Shown one piece after another: positions 35,601-45,250 of a stretch of DNA of 64,000 nt (positions within the stretch are counted from its first letter, which is position 1; each line of letters begins with the position of its first letter). Source of the DNA: Plesiomonas shigelloides. Lineage in GTDB: Bacteria; Pseudomonadota; Gammaproteobacteria; Enterobacterales; CAMTGL01. A model generated the notes under the pieces. The model was not told the origin of the DNA. It saw nothing but the letters and a program-made list of their open reading frames with translations, and did no database searches. The position numbers were made by a program, and so were the translations under genes. The stretch is taken from positions 310,001 through 374,000 of the forward strand of contig NZ_LT575468.1 of the NCBI RefSeq assembly GCF_900087055.1, given 5' to 3'.

Positions 35601-37067
35601 TCAGGCTTCGCTGCTGGGCAGTGGCAACGCCGGCTCGCTCGCCGGTTGGTGGCGCTCACCGAATTTATTGCCAATTAAGAAGGCCAACAGCCCAATCAGC
35701 AAGGTTGGTACAATGGCGTGCAGGCCGAGCGGCTTCATACCATAGATGTTGAGCAGCAGGTAGCTGCTACCGCCACACAGCATCGAGCTTAACGCGCCCC
35801 ATGCGTTGGCGCGCTCCCAGTACAAACCCAGCACCAGCGGCCATAAGAACACCGCTTGCAGACCACCAAAGGCCATCAAGTTCAACCAGATGATCATCTC
35901 CGGCGGTTGCCATGCGGCCAGAATCAACAGCACACCCAAAATCAACGTGCTCAACGTCGACAGGCGTGAGATCCGCTTTTCATTGTGCTCATCTTGCGGA
36001 CGTAGACGCAGATACAGATCTTTGACCAAGGTGGCGGAAGATTGGATCAGCTGCGCATCGATGGTGGACATGATGGCGGCCATCGGCGCGGCCAAGAAAA
36101 TCCCTGCCGCCAGTGGGGGCAGCACTTGGATCATCAAAGTCGGGATCACCTGATCGGGAATGGCCAAATCGGGCAGAACCGCGCGACCGAGCGCACCGGT
36201 TAGGTGCATGCCGAGCATCAAGACGGCCACAATCAAGGTGCTGACAATCATGCCAAAATGCAGCGCTTTGCTGTCTTTGTAGGCCATGCAGCGCACCGCT
36301 GTGTGCGGCAAGCCAATGACGCCAAAGCAAACCAGCACCCAGAACGAGGCCATAAACGGCAGATCTAGCATGCCATCAGGGCCACGCGCGCTGAGCAAAT
36401 CTGGATCGATATCGTGCAGGGTGTGAATGGCGGCCGGCAGACCACCGGCGGCATGGATCACCGCAAACAGCAGGATCAAGGTGCCGACCATCATCACGAT
36501 GCCTTGCAGAGCATCAGTCATTGCTACCGCTCGAAAACCACCGAACATGGTGTACAGACCCACGGTCAGACCAAAAATCAGCAAGCCATCCAGATACGGA
36601 ATGCCCACCGCAGTCTGCAACAGACGTGCACCGCCGATAAACTGCACGGTCATCGCGGCAAAAAAGGCGATCAACATGCTGGCGCACGAGACCCACACCA
36701 CGGTGCGGTTGCGGTAACGGGCGTACAGCAGATCGTTGAGAGTCAGGGCATTGTAACGGCGCGATAAAATCGCGAATTTTTTCCCTAGCACCCCCAGCGA
36801 TAGCCACGCCGCAGGCAGTTGGATCATTGCCAGCAGCACCCAGCCTAAACCGTACTTGTACGCCGCACCTGGTCCGCCGATAAACGAACTGGCGCTGGTG
36901 TAAGTGGCGGTGAGCGTCATGGCCAGCAAAAAGCCGCCCATTGAGCGGTTGCCGACATAGTACTCGTTCAGGAAGCTGCCTTTGCCGCGCTTGTAATAGG
37001 CGTAGATGGCGACCACAAACACCAAGGCCAAATAGCCGACCAGTGGCAGTAAAATCTCACTTTTCAT
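35601..37067 (-). CDS. panF: Sodium/pantothenate symporter
   Basis: PanF imports pantothenate, the precursor of coenzyme A, with sodium. The 488-residue product belongs to the sodium:solute symporter family, with about 13 membrane segments and the conserved stretches TATYTSASSFIGGPGAAYKYG (first 20 residues) and LGRAVLPDLAIPDQVIPTLM. The ATG at 37067 is five bases from a GGAGAG site; the adjacent ATG at 37070 is only two bases away, so the shorter form is chosen. It overlaps the end of yhdT by about 11 bases. Confidence 0.96.
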   Translation of the reverse strand: MKSEILLPLVGYLALVFVVAIYAYYKRGKGSFLNEYYVGNRSMGGFLLAMTLTATYTSASSFIGGPGAAYKYGLGWVLLAMIQLPAAWLSLGVLGKKFAILSRRYNALTLNDLLYARYRNRTVVWVSCASMLIAFFAAMTVQFIGGARLLQTAVGIPYLDGLLIFGLTVGLYTMFGGFRAVAMTDALQGIVMMVGTLILLFAVIHAAGGLPAAIHTLHDIDPDLLSARGPDGMLDLPFMASFWVLVCFGVIGLPHTAVRCMAYKDSKALHFGMIVSTLIVAVLMLGMHLTGALGRAVLPDLAIPDQVIPTLMIQVLPPLAAGIFLAAPMAAIMSTIDAQLIQSSATLVKDLYLRLRPQDEHNEKRISRLSTLSTLILGVLLILAAWQPPEMIIWLNLMAFGGLQAVFLWPLVLGLYWERANAWGALSSMLCGGSSYLLLNIYGMKPLGLHAIVPTLLIGLLAFLIGNKFGERHQPASEPALPLPSSEA

Positions 37068-37302
37068 CATCGCTCTCCAGTGAGATGTCGCGGTATACGT
37101 ATTTGACCATCAGTGCACACAGGAAAATAAAAACCAGCGGCAGCAGCAGGCAGGCTAGCTCGAACCAGCGAGGCAAGCCGGTGAAACCGGTGCTGCTGTC
37201 CGGCAAGTAGGCGGCAACCGCCCAGCAAACCAGATAGGCCAGCGTCAGCCAGAAGGCCCAGCGCGCTTCACGGTGCGCCTGTTTGAAACGGTGATCATGC
37301 AT
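37057..37302 (-). CDS. yhdT: YhdT family membrane protein (DUF997)
   Basis: From ATG 37302 the product has 81 residues beginning MHDHRFKQAHREARWAFWL, as in E. coli YhdT. It has two membrane segments (about residues 13-33 and 48-70) and an acidic tail. It always lies upstream of panF and overlaps it, suggesting that it supports the symporter, but no function is established. A longer frame to 37410 has a non-family leader. Confidence 0.93.
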   Translation of the reverse strand: MHDHRFKQAHREARWAFWLTLAYLVCWAVAAYLPDSSTGFTGLPRWFELACLLLPLVFIFLCALMVKYVYRDISLESDDEK

Positions 37303-37418
37303 GATCCGCCACGTCCCCCTTACAGCCAGAACAGAAAAAAGGCGGCAATTGTAGCGCAGATCCGGCAGAGGATAAAAAAAAAGCCAGCGCGAGGCTGGCT
37401 TGATGTGCAAACTGCGGC

Positions 37419-38762
37419 TTACTGCAGGCCGAGTTTCTTTTCCAGATAGTGGATATTGGTGCCACCTTGCTGGAAGTTTGGATCATCCATGATCTGCTCT
37501 TGCAGAGGGATGTTGGTTTTGATCCCATCAATAATGGTTTCGGACAGCGCATTACGCATGCGAGCAATGGCCACGTCACGGGTTTCGCCGTAGGTGATCA
37601 GTTTGCCGATCATGGAGTCGTAATGTGGCGGTACGGTATAACCACTGTAGATGTGAGATTCCCAGCGCACGCCGAAACCACCCGGTGAGTGGAAATGGGT
37701 GATCTTGCCCGGTGATGGCAGGAAAGTCTCCGGATCTTCGGCGTTGATACGGCACTCGATGGCGTGGCCACGAACCTGTACATCGCTTTGCTTGATAGAC
37801 AGTGGCATGCCGGCAGCAATGCGCAGCTGCTCTTTGATCAAGTCGATACCAGTGATCATCTCGGTCACTGGGTGCTCTACCTGAATACGGGTGTTCATCT
37901 CGATAAAGTAGAACTCACCGTTTTCATACAGGAACTCAAACGTGCCCGCGCCGCGGTAGCCGATTTCGATACAGGCGTTGGTACAACGCTCACCGATATG
38001 GCGACGCATTTCCGGGGTAATGCCCGGTGCTGGCGCTTCTTCTACCACTTTCTGGTGGCGGCGCTGCATAGAGCAGTCACGCTCGGCCAGATAAATGGCA
38101 TGACCTTGGCCATCGGCCAGTACCTGGATCTCGATATGACGAGGATTTTCCAGATACTTTTCCATGTAGACCATGTCATTGTTGAACGCCGCTTTGGCTT
38201 CAGCACGGGTCATGGTGATGGATTGCGCCAGCTCTTTTTCGCTGCGCACCACACGCATACCACGGCCACCGCCGCCGCCGGAGGCTTTCACGATGATTGG
38301 ATAGCCGATGCGCTTGGCAATCGCCTTGTTTTTTTCCATATCATCGCCCAGCGGACCGTCAGAGCCCGGTACGCAAGGCACGCCCGCCGCTTTCATCGCG
38401 GTGATGGCGGACACTTTGTCCCCCATCAGACGGATGGTTTCTGCGCGTGGACCGATAAAGATAAAGCCGGAGTTCTCGACTTGTTCGGCAAAATCGGCGT
38501 TTTCAGACAGGAAGCCGTAACCTGGGTGGATGGCCACTGCGCCGGTAATTTCTGCCGCCGCAATGATCGCTGGGATGTTCAGGTAGCTTTTAGTGGATGG
38601 CGCCGGACCGATACATACGGTTTCGTCGGCCAGTCGCACATGCTTCAGCTCACGATCCGCGGTAGAGTGTACCGCGACAGTCTTAATTCCCAGCTCTTTA
38701 CAGGCACGCAAAATACGCAGTGCAATTTCACCGCGGTTTGCGATAACAACTTTATCCAGCAT
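37419..38762 (-). CDS. accC: Acetyl-CoA carboxylase, biotin carboxylase subunit
   Basis: AccC uses ATP and bicarbonate to carboxylate biotin on AccB, the first half of malonyl-CoA synthesis. The 447-residue product has the ATP-grasp fold: [20 protein letters not shown] at the start, the glycine-rich ATP loop [12 protein letters not shown] near residues 159-170, and the catalytic region [12 protein letters not shown] near 290-301. It follows accB by 12 bases in the conserved accBC operon. Confidence 0.98.
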   Translation of the reverse strand: MLDKVVIANRGEIALRILRACKELGIKTVAVHSTADRELKHVRLADETVCIGPAPSTKSYLNIPAIIAAAEITGAVAIHPGYGFLSENADFAEQVENSGFIFIGPRAETIRLMGDKVSAITAMKAAGVPCVPGSDGPLGDDMEKNKAIAKRIGYPIIVKASGGGGGRGMRVVRSEKELAQSITMTRAEAKAAFNNDMVYMEKYLENPRHIEIQVLADGQGHAIYLAERDCSMQRRHQKVVEEAPAPGITPEMRRHIGERCTNACIEIGYRGAGTFEFLYENGEFYFIEMNTRIQVEHPVTEMITGIDLIKEQLRIAAGMPLSIKQSDVQVRGHAIECRINAEDPETFLPSPGKITHFHSPGGFGVRWESHIYSGYTVPPHYDSMIGKLITYGETRDVAIARMRNALSETIIDGIKTNIPLQEQIMDDPNFQQGGTNIHYLEKKLGLQ

Positions 38763-38774
38763 GGTTATTCCCCG

Positions 38775-39230
38775 TTATTCGATGATAACCAGCGGCTCAT
38801 CAAACTCTACTGGCTGGCCGTTTTCCAGCAGGATGGCTTTCACCACACCGGCTTTGTCGGCTTCAATCTGGTTCATCATTTTCATGGCTTCGACGATGCA
38901 CAGTGGATCGCCAACGGATACGGTTTGACCCACTTCCACGAAGGCTTTCGCATCAGGGCTTGGGGTGCGGTAGAACGTACCCACCATTGGGGAGCGCACG
39001 ATATGGCCAGTCATGGCTTCGCTCGCCGGCTTCACGTCAGCTGGCGCTGCAGCGGCAGCGGGGGCAGCAGCGACCGCAGCCGCAGGGGCTTGGGCAACAT
39101 ACTGCACGGCTGGTGCCGCGGTCATGACACGGCTGATACGAACCGACTCTTCACCTTCTGAAATTTCCAGCTCAGAAATACCAGATTCTTCAACCAGTTC
39201 GATCAGTTTTTTAATTTTACGAATATCCAT
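38775..39230 (-). CDS. accB: Acetyl-CoA carboxylase, biotin carboxyl carrier protein
   Basis: AccB carries the biotin that shuttles between AccC and the carboxyltransferase. The 151-residue product has an N-terminal segment, a mobile Ala/Pro-rich linker (about residues 40-70), and a C-terminal biotinyl domain. The biotinylated lysine is Lys117 in [10 protein letters not shown]. The thumb loop and length fit enterobacterial AccB. It follows aroQ by 27 bases on the same strand. Confidence 0.98.
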   Translation of the reverse strand: MDIRKIKKLIELVEESGISELEISEGEESVRISRVMTAAPAVQYVAQAPAAAVAAAPAAAAAPADVKPASEAMTGHIVRSPMVGTFYRTPSPDAKAFVEVGQTVSVGDPLCIVEAMKMMNQIEADKAGVVKAILLENGQPVEFDEPLVIIE

Positions 39231-39257
39231 TAGCGTGGTTCCGTAGAGTTGTTAGTT

Positions 39258-39701
39258 TTATGACAGACGGCGCAGTGCCGCCTGTAGAGCAAATTCATAC
39301 CCGTCAGCACCCAGACCACAGATCACCCCGACGGCAACATCCGACAGATACGAGTGATGGCGGAACGGCTCACGGGCATGGACGTTCGATAAGTGAATTT
39401 CAATAAACGGAATGCCGACCCCAAGCAGTGCATCACGCAGTGCCACACTGGTGTGGGTGAAGGCGGCCGGATTAATCAGGATAAAATCACACTGGCCATA
39501 GGCCTGATGGATAGTGGTGATTAATTCCGCTTCCGAATTGGATTGAAAATGGGTCAGTTCGACGCCGGCGGCCTCGGCCTGAGCTGTCAAGCGGGCAATA
39601 ATCTGGGGCAGAGTCTGTGAGCCGTAGTGTTTTGGCTCGCGCAGACCGAGCAAGTTCAGATTCGGACCATTGAGGACCAGAATGCGAAGATTTTGCGCCA
39701 T
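39258..39701 (-). CDS. aroQ: 3-dehydroquinate dehydratase, type II
   Basis: AroQ converts dehydroquinate to dehydroshikimate. From ATG 39701 the product has 147 residues ([19 protein letters not shown]...), the usual length. The family active-site elements are visible: the lid loop GLREPKHYG with its catalytic tyrosine (about residues 19-27), [15 protein letters not shown], and [19 protein letters not shown]. coli uses the unrelated type I enzyme AroD instead. Placement before accBC is common in other gammaproteobacteria. The frame is open far upstream, to 40175, but that part has no family match and no ribosome binding site. Confidence 0.97.
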   Translation of the reverse strand: MAQNLRILVLNGPNLNLLGLREPKHYGSQTLPQIIARLTAQAEAAGVELTHFQSNSEAELITTIHQAYGQCDFILINPAAFTHTSVALRDALLGVGIPFIEIHLSNVHAREPFRHHSYLSDVAVGVICGLGADGYEFALQAALRRLS

Positions 39702-39812
39702 TATGCTGACTTCTCCGGCGAACGTGAGGCTATAAAGGGAAAATACCCTGATTTGCTTTGTTATACCAGCGATGCGGTTTAAGAAAGCCAATCTATCACA
39801 AGGATTTTGATC

Positions 39813-39840
39813 ATTATAATGATATCGGCTCAGTTGGCAG
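39813..39840 (-). promoter_or_regulatory. Candidate promoter for aroQ-accBC
   Basis: On the minus strand CTGCCA (39835-39840) and TATAAT (39813-39818) are 16 bp apart. Transcription would start near 39806, about 105 bases before aroQ. The -10 box is perfect and the -35 box matches four of six bases. No other good candidate was seen closer to the gene. Confidence 0.45.
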
Positions 39841-39880
39841 CAAAATACTGGTCTTATCAGCGAAGATGCGCTCAATGAAA

Positions 39881-39898
39881 TTAGAGTCCAAACTCTAA
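39881..39898. other. Palindrome upstream of the aroQ-accBC promoter
   Basis: TTAGAGTCCAAACTCTAA is a perfect 7-bp inverted repeat with a 4-base centre. It lies about 40 bases upstream of the candidate -35 box. It may be an operator for an unknown regulator or a weak hairpin. It does not match a site I can name. Confidence 0.45.
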
Positions 39899-40193
39899 AA
39901 AGCATCCTCAAGGCACGGCTGGCGCGGTCAGGGCCGGTAGACAGTTTGACGGGGTGAAGGGCGATAACATAGCAGGAAATGGGGCGGAAAACGTGCGGAT
40001 CACGCCAATATCGACACTTGGCAACGGCAACACGGCGCTCAGTACGCCACCGAAGAAAGAGGAACGCGTGAAGGGAACAGCTCTGGGGGAAACGGAAAAA
40101 ACCAAGAGAAAGCGTCCTACGCCCAAGACCGTAATAACGCGCACAGCACAAAAGCAGAACAAACGATGTGGCCAACAGTGACAGAAAAAAGAT

Positions 40194-40220
40194 AAAAAAA
40201 AGGAGGCAAAGAATGCCTCC
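40194..40220 (-). terminator. Terminator downstream of acuI
   Basis: The stem GGAGGCA (40202-40208) / TGCCTCC (40214-40220) with a 5-base loop is followed on the minus strand by eight T. It lies about 250 bases after the acuI stop codon, so acuI would have a long 3' untranslated region. Confidence 0.8.
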
Positions 40221-40471
40221 AGAAAAAACTAAACTGACCTAATGAGAATTATTGTAAGTATTTCTCTTGGTCGGGTGTTGATGTAGCGCAAGTTACGGAG
40301 CAAAAAAACAACATTCCCGGAGTGATGCGCACAACTGGCCACTTCAGGGTATGTTTTGATGTTTTTTTACTACAAACGCCCCCTTGCGTAGGTTTAACCT
40401 GATATCTATGCCATACACGTTATGCACGCTATGCGTGCCGTGTTGATTACTTACATTTGCTAAATCGCGAT

Positions 40472-41470
40472 TTAGACAGACGGTGCATCAGTCGTCAGGC
40501 GAACCAAGGTGCGGCCAGTGACCTGATTATCCAGCAGGCGTGCGGCATACTCCGGCGCTTGGGCTAGCGTGATCTCTTGCGCGGCCTGTTGATAGAAGCT
40601 CTCTGGCAGCAAGGTCGCCAGACGTGACCACGCCTGTTGGCGCACGGCATACGGCGCTTGTACCGAATCGACCCCTTGCAGGCGCACGTTCCGCAGAATA
40701 AACGGCATCACGGTGGTCGGCAGGCCTGCGCCGCCGGCCAGACCGCAAGCCGCGACTGTGCCGCCATAGGTGGTTTGCGCCAGCACGTTGGCCAGCATCT
40801 GGCCACCCACGGTGTCGATAGCGCCTGCCCAGTGCTGTTTATCCAGCGGACGGCCTGGCTCACTCAGGGCTGCGCGCTCGATAATACGGCTGGCGCCCAG
40901 CGCTTGCAGGTAGGCATGATTTTCCGCGCGGCCGGTTACGGCGGCTACGCGATAGCCTAATTGGCTAAGCAGCGAGACCGCAACACTGCCCACGCCGCCA
41001 CCGGCGCCAGTGACTAGCACTTCGCCTTGCTCTGGGGTGACGCCGCCGGCTTCCAGCGCCATCACACACAACATAGCGGTTAAACCGGCAGTACCAATAA
41101 TCATGCTCTGGCGCTGGCTCAAACCCGCCGGCAGCGGTAGCAGCCAGTCTGCATTCACGCGCGCTTGTTCGGCCAGACCGCCAAAGTAGGTTTCGCCCAC
41201 GCCCCAGCCGGTCAGGATCACCGCATCGCCAGCCTGATAACGTGGATCGGCAGATTCCAGCACCGTACCGGCAAAATCAATGCCGGGGATCATCGGAAAT
41301 TGTCGGATGATCTTACCGCGCCCCGTGATCGCCAGTGCATCTTTGTAGTTCAGTCCCGACCACTGCACGGCCACCGTGACATTGTTTTCCGGTAATTGCT
41401 GTGGCGAGATTTCACGGACGTTAGCGAGGGTGTGTTGATCGGCGGATTGTTCGAGAATGAGGGCTTGCAT
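40472..41470 (-). CDS. acuI: Acrylyl-CoA reductase AcuI (YhdH family)
   Basis: AcuI is an NADPH-dependent medium-chain reductase that turns toxic acrylyl-CoA into propionyl-CoA. The 332-residue product has the quinone oxidoreductase-like fold: substrate segment SGLNYKDALAITG near residues 38-50 and the Rossmann motif TGAGGGVGS at 154-162. No zinc ligands of alcohol dehydrogenases are seen. A GGAGAG site precedes the ATG. It is divergent from csrD, as in E. coli, where the gene is called yhdH. Confidence 0.93.
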   Translation of the reverse strand: MQALILEQSADQHTLANVREISPQQLPENNVTVAVQWSGLNYKDALAITGRGKIIRQFPMIPGIDFAGTVLESADPRYQAGDAVILTGWGVGETYFGGLAEQARVNADWLLPLPAGLSQRQSMIIGTAGLTAMLCVMALEAGGVTPEQGEVLVTGAGGGVGSVAVSLLSQLGYRVAAVTGRAENHAYLQALGASRIIERAALSEPGRPLDKQHWAGAIDTVGGQMLANVLAQTTYGGTVAACGLAGGAGLPTTVMPFILRNVRLQGVDSVQAPYAVRQQAWSRLATLLPESFYQQAAQEITLAQAPEYAARLLDNQVTGRTLVRLTTDAPSV

Positions 41471-41997
41471 GATGCTCTCCTTGGGCAGTACCGGATAATA
41501 AAGAAAAAATCAGATGACAAAATAAAGCGTAAACAAAATCAAATATGTGCGCTGATGCCGCAGTGTAAGCCTAGAGAAAAGCTATTATTTACTGCACAAT
41601 ATTGGGAAGTTTGGCGATTTTAGTGCTCGCAGCCGCAAATGCGGTGTTTTTGATGATACGCGGCCATCGTCAGTAAATTACCTGTTAACGCGCCATTTGT
41701 CATATATTCCTGCACGGAGTTCGATGCCATAGTCCGAACGCCGCCGCAGCCATATTGCCATGCTTGCATGACGGCCCCACGACGGCTCATTATTTATTGG
41801 TATGCGGGCAAGCTTTGAGGCAAGGCGCATGTACTGGTGTTATGACTGGATTCGGCTTACGTAGCCGGTTTGGTCGAGCGAAGGCCTGCTAGCAAGGCCT
41901 TCGAGTAGCGCCATATAGACACCGCGCCGGTATCAATACGGATATCACAGACCCGAAGTACCAATCTGCGTGCTCAACTGATGGGATAACAACAAGG
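41471..41997 (+). promoter_or_regulatory. Structured intergenic region upstream of csrD
   Basis: These 527 bases separate the divergent acuI and csrD genes and hold no supported frame. The csrD side is rich in inverted repeats: GTTCG/CGAAC near 41719-41739, CATGC/GCATG around 41759-41770, and a strong 9-bp stem CGAAGGCCT (41879-41887) / AGGCCTTCG (41895-41903). None is followed by a T-run, so they are not ordinary terminators. They suggest a folded mRNA leader or an unannotated small RNA. Confidence 0.5.
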
Positions 41998-43935
41998 ATG
42001 CGTTTTACCACCCGATTTGTGGCGTTTGTCACGTCATTTGTAGGGCTGGCGATGGTAGTGATGCTGATTGGCGGCACACTGGGTTTTCGTCAGCTGGCCG
42101 AAGATCAGGTCTCTCACCGCTGGCTGACCGTGGTGACGGTGATCGATCAGGCGCTGCAAAAAGATGAGCCAAACAAGCTCGATGACTGGCTACCGCCGAT
42201 TTTGGCGGCGGCAGAAGTGCAGACGCTGACGATCCGCAATGCCGCCCGCGAGATTTATCACTATCAAGCACCAAAAAATGTCGAAATCAACGACAAAATG
42301 CTGGTGCATTATCAGTATCCGTTACTGCTCAATCCGGGCGATCAGGTGCAGATTAGCGCCGTTGATCCGCTGCTGCGCTACACCTATTCCATCACCTCGA
42401 TGTCTTCGATTTCACTGGCTTCTGGTCTGGTGATCATTGGTTTGATCTTTGGTCTCAACTGGTTGCGTGAACAGTTGCTGGGGGCCGAGATGCTCGAAGA
42501 TCGCGCGCGATTGATCTTGAAAAAAGGCATTGAAGATATTCCGCAGCGTGACCCGCGCGAATGGCCGCAATCGGCCAGTGTGGTGCTAGATCGGCTAATG
42601 AGCGAGCTGCATGATGCGCGGCAAGAGCGTAGCCGTTTCGATACCTTTATTCGTTCGCATACCTTTTTGGATCAGCTGACCGGGGTGTCGAACCGGATGT
42701 TCTTTGATAATCAGCTGTCGGCTTTACTGGATGAGCCGGAAAGTCATGGCTGCGTGATGGTGATCCGGTTGGCGGATATCGATGTCCTGCGCCATGACAT
42801 GGGCGACAAGGTCGCCGATGCCCTGATTCAGGATCTGGTTTCGCAACTGTCGACCTTTGTGCTGCGTGTACCAAATGGCCTATTGGCGCGTTATTTCGAT
42901 GGTGATTTTGCCGCCTTGCTGCCGCAGTTGGGGATTAAGGAAGCCGGGCATCTGGCCGAACAAATTCTGAAGATGACTCAGCAATTACCGCTGCCTTCCG
43001 GTATTGATGCCAGTGCCTTTGTGTTTATCGGTTTGGTCAGCTTTAGACAAAATGACATTCTGGAGAATGTCATGGATGAAGCGGAGATGGCAGTGCGTTC
43101 GGCGTCACTGCAAGGCAGCAATAGCTGGTTTGCCAGCAGCAAAGAGCGGCCAGACGATGCACCAGTGCGTGGTTCGGTTCGTTGGCGCACGCTGCTGGAA
43201 AATGCCCTTAATAAAAAAGAGCTGTATCCATTTACCCAAGCGATCTTAAGTCGCGATGGAGTTACGGAACAGGTTGAAATGTTTATTCGGATTAAAGACG
43301 AACAGGGCAACTGGTTACGCTCGGTTGAATTTATGCCGATGGTCAAGCAGTTAGGTTTAGCTGAGCGATTTGATCGCGAAATTATGTTGATGGCAATCCG
43401 TTTGCTAGAGAAAATACCGGGGCATGAGGGGATCGCGGTCAATTTAACCGTGGACGCATTACTGCGTAAATCTTTTCAGTATTGGTTACGGGATCTGCTG
43501 ATGCAGCAGCCAAGAAATATCCGGCAGCGATTATTTTTGGAACTTGCAGAGGCAGATCTGTGTCAACACATCGACAGATTGCGTACACTGGCCCGTTTCC
43601 TCAAAGGAATGGATTGTAAATTGGTGGTCGTGCAGGCTGGGCTGACGGTAGTAAATACTTTTTATATCAAACTGCTGCAGATTGATATTATCAAGTTACA
43701 CCCGAGTCTGGTGCATAATATTGATCAGCGTCCGGAAAACCAATTATTTGTACGTAGCCTGATTGGTGCGTGTGCAGGAACCACCGCGCGTTTGTATGCC
43801 GTTGGTGTACAATCCACGCAGGAATGGACAAAATTACGAAAATTAGGGGTCTATGCCGGTCAGGGCACATTGTTTGCGCCGGTAAAACCTGTCACTCAGC
43901 GTCGACAGTTATCCTTTCGTCGTCCCCGGGCCTGA
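41998..43935 (+). CDS. csrD: RNase E specificity factor CsrD
   Basis: CsrD helps RNase E to degrade the small RNAs CsrB and CsrC and so raises free CsrA. The 645-residue product has two membrane segments (about 8-29 and 135-155), a periplasmic part between them, a HAMP-like linker, a degenerate GGDEF domain and a degenerate EAL domain. The GGDEF site reads FDGDF at 300-304 and the EAL site reads EMF near 427-429, so neither cyclic-di-GMP synthesis nor breakdown is expected, as known for E. coli CsrD. AAGG lies directly against the ATG, an unusually short spacing. It precedes mreB as in E. coli. Confidence 0.94.
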   Translation: MRFTTRFVAFVTSFVGLAMVVMLIGGTLGFRQLAEDQVSHRWLTVVTVIDQALQKDEPNKLDDWLPPILAAAEVQTLTIRNAAREIYHYQAPKNVEINDKMLVHYQYPLLLNPGDQVQISAVDPLLRYTYSITSMSSISLASGLVIIGLIFGLNWLREQLLGAEMLEDRARLILKKGIEDIPQRDPREWPQSASVVLDRLMSELHDARQERSRFDTFIRSHTFLDQLTGVSNRMFFDNQLSALLDEPESHGCVMVIRLADIDVLRHDMGDKVADALIQDLVSQLSTFVLRVPNGLLARYFDGDFAALLPQLGIKEAGHLAEQILKMTQQLPLPSGIDASAFVFIGLVSFRQNDILENVMDEAEMAVRSASLQGSNSWFASSKERPDDAPVRGSVRWRTLLENALNKKELYPFTQAILSRDGVTEQVEMFIRIKDEQGNWLRSVEFMPMVKQLGLAERFDREIMLMAIRLLEKIPGHEGIAVNLTVDALLRKSFQYWLRDLLMQQPRNIRQRLFLELAEADLCQHIDRLRTLARFLKGMDCKLVVVQAGLTVVNTFYIKLLQIDIIKLHPSLVHNIDQRPENQLFVRSLIGACAGTTARLYAVGVQSTQEWTKLRKLGVYAGQGTLFAPVKPVTQRRQLSFRRPRA

Positions 43936-44099
43936 TTCGCGTGGTGTTGTCACCTTGAGTGCGAGCTGACACGCGCTGATGTCTTGTGTTGCAGAGAAAT
44001 TTAAAAAATACGTGGTGAGAATAACGTCTTTATTCCCATCAGAATTGCGTTGCCAGCCTTATAGCGCCTTGAGCGGGGCGATAGGGGTTGGTAGAGTAG

Positions 44100-45185
<1,086 letters not shown>

Positions 45186-45196
45186 GCCGAATGATC

Positions 45197-45222
45197 GGGT
45201 GACGGCGTTTGCGTCGTCACCC
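45197..45222 (+). other. Hairpin between mreB and mreC
   Basis: The 8-bp stem GGGTGACG (45197-45204) / CGTCACCC (45215-45222) lies in the 65-base gap after mreB. No T-run follows, so it is not a standard terminator. It could protect the mreB message or lower mreC expression relative to mreB; this is inference. Confidence 0.5.
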
Positions 45223-45250
45223 TCTGCATATCGAGGGTTAGAACAACATT

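Larger units (their letters stand above)
39841..40471. other. Long gap between the aroQ group and acuI
   Basis: About 630 bases upstream of the aroQ promoter candidate contain no gene I can support. They include the 18-base palindrome and the acuI terminator described separately. The plus-strand frame at 39954-40181 is lysine- and arginine-rich without resemblance to a family. The purine-rich stretch 40040-40215 is notable but unexplained. Confidence 0.5.

Noticed and set aside
37764-39161. A 465-codon plus-strand frame opposite accB and accC
   Set aside because: It is the antisense shadow of accC and accB, histidine- and phenylalanine-rich in the way such shadows are, with no ribosome binding site of note.
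39702-40175. A long N-terminal extension of AroQ, open for about 158 codons upstream
   Set aside because: The family begins at [14 protein letters not shown]; the extension resembles no domain and covers the probable promoter.
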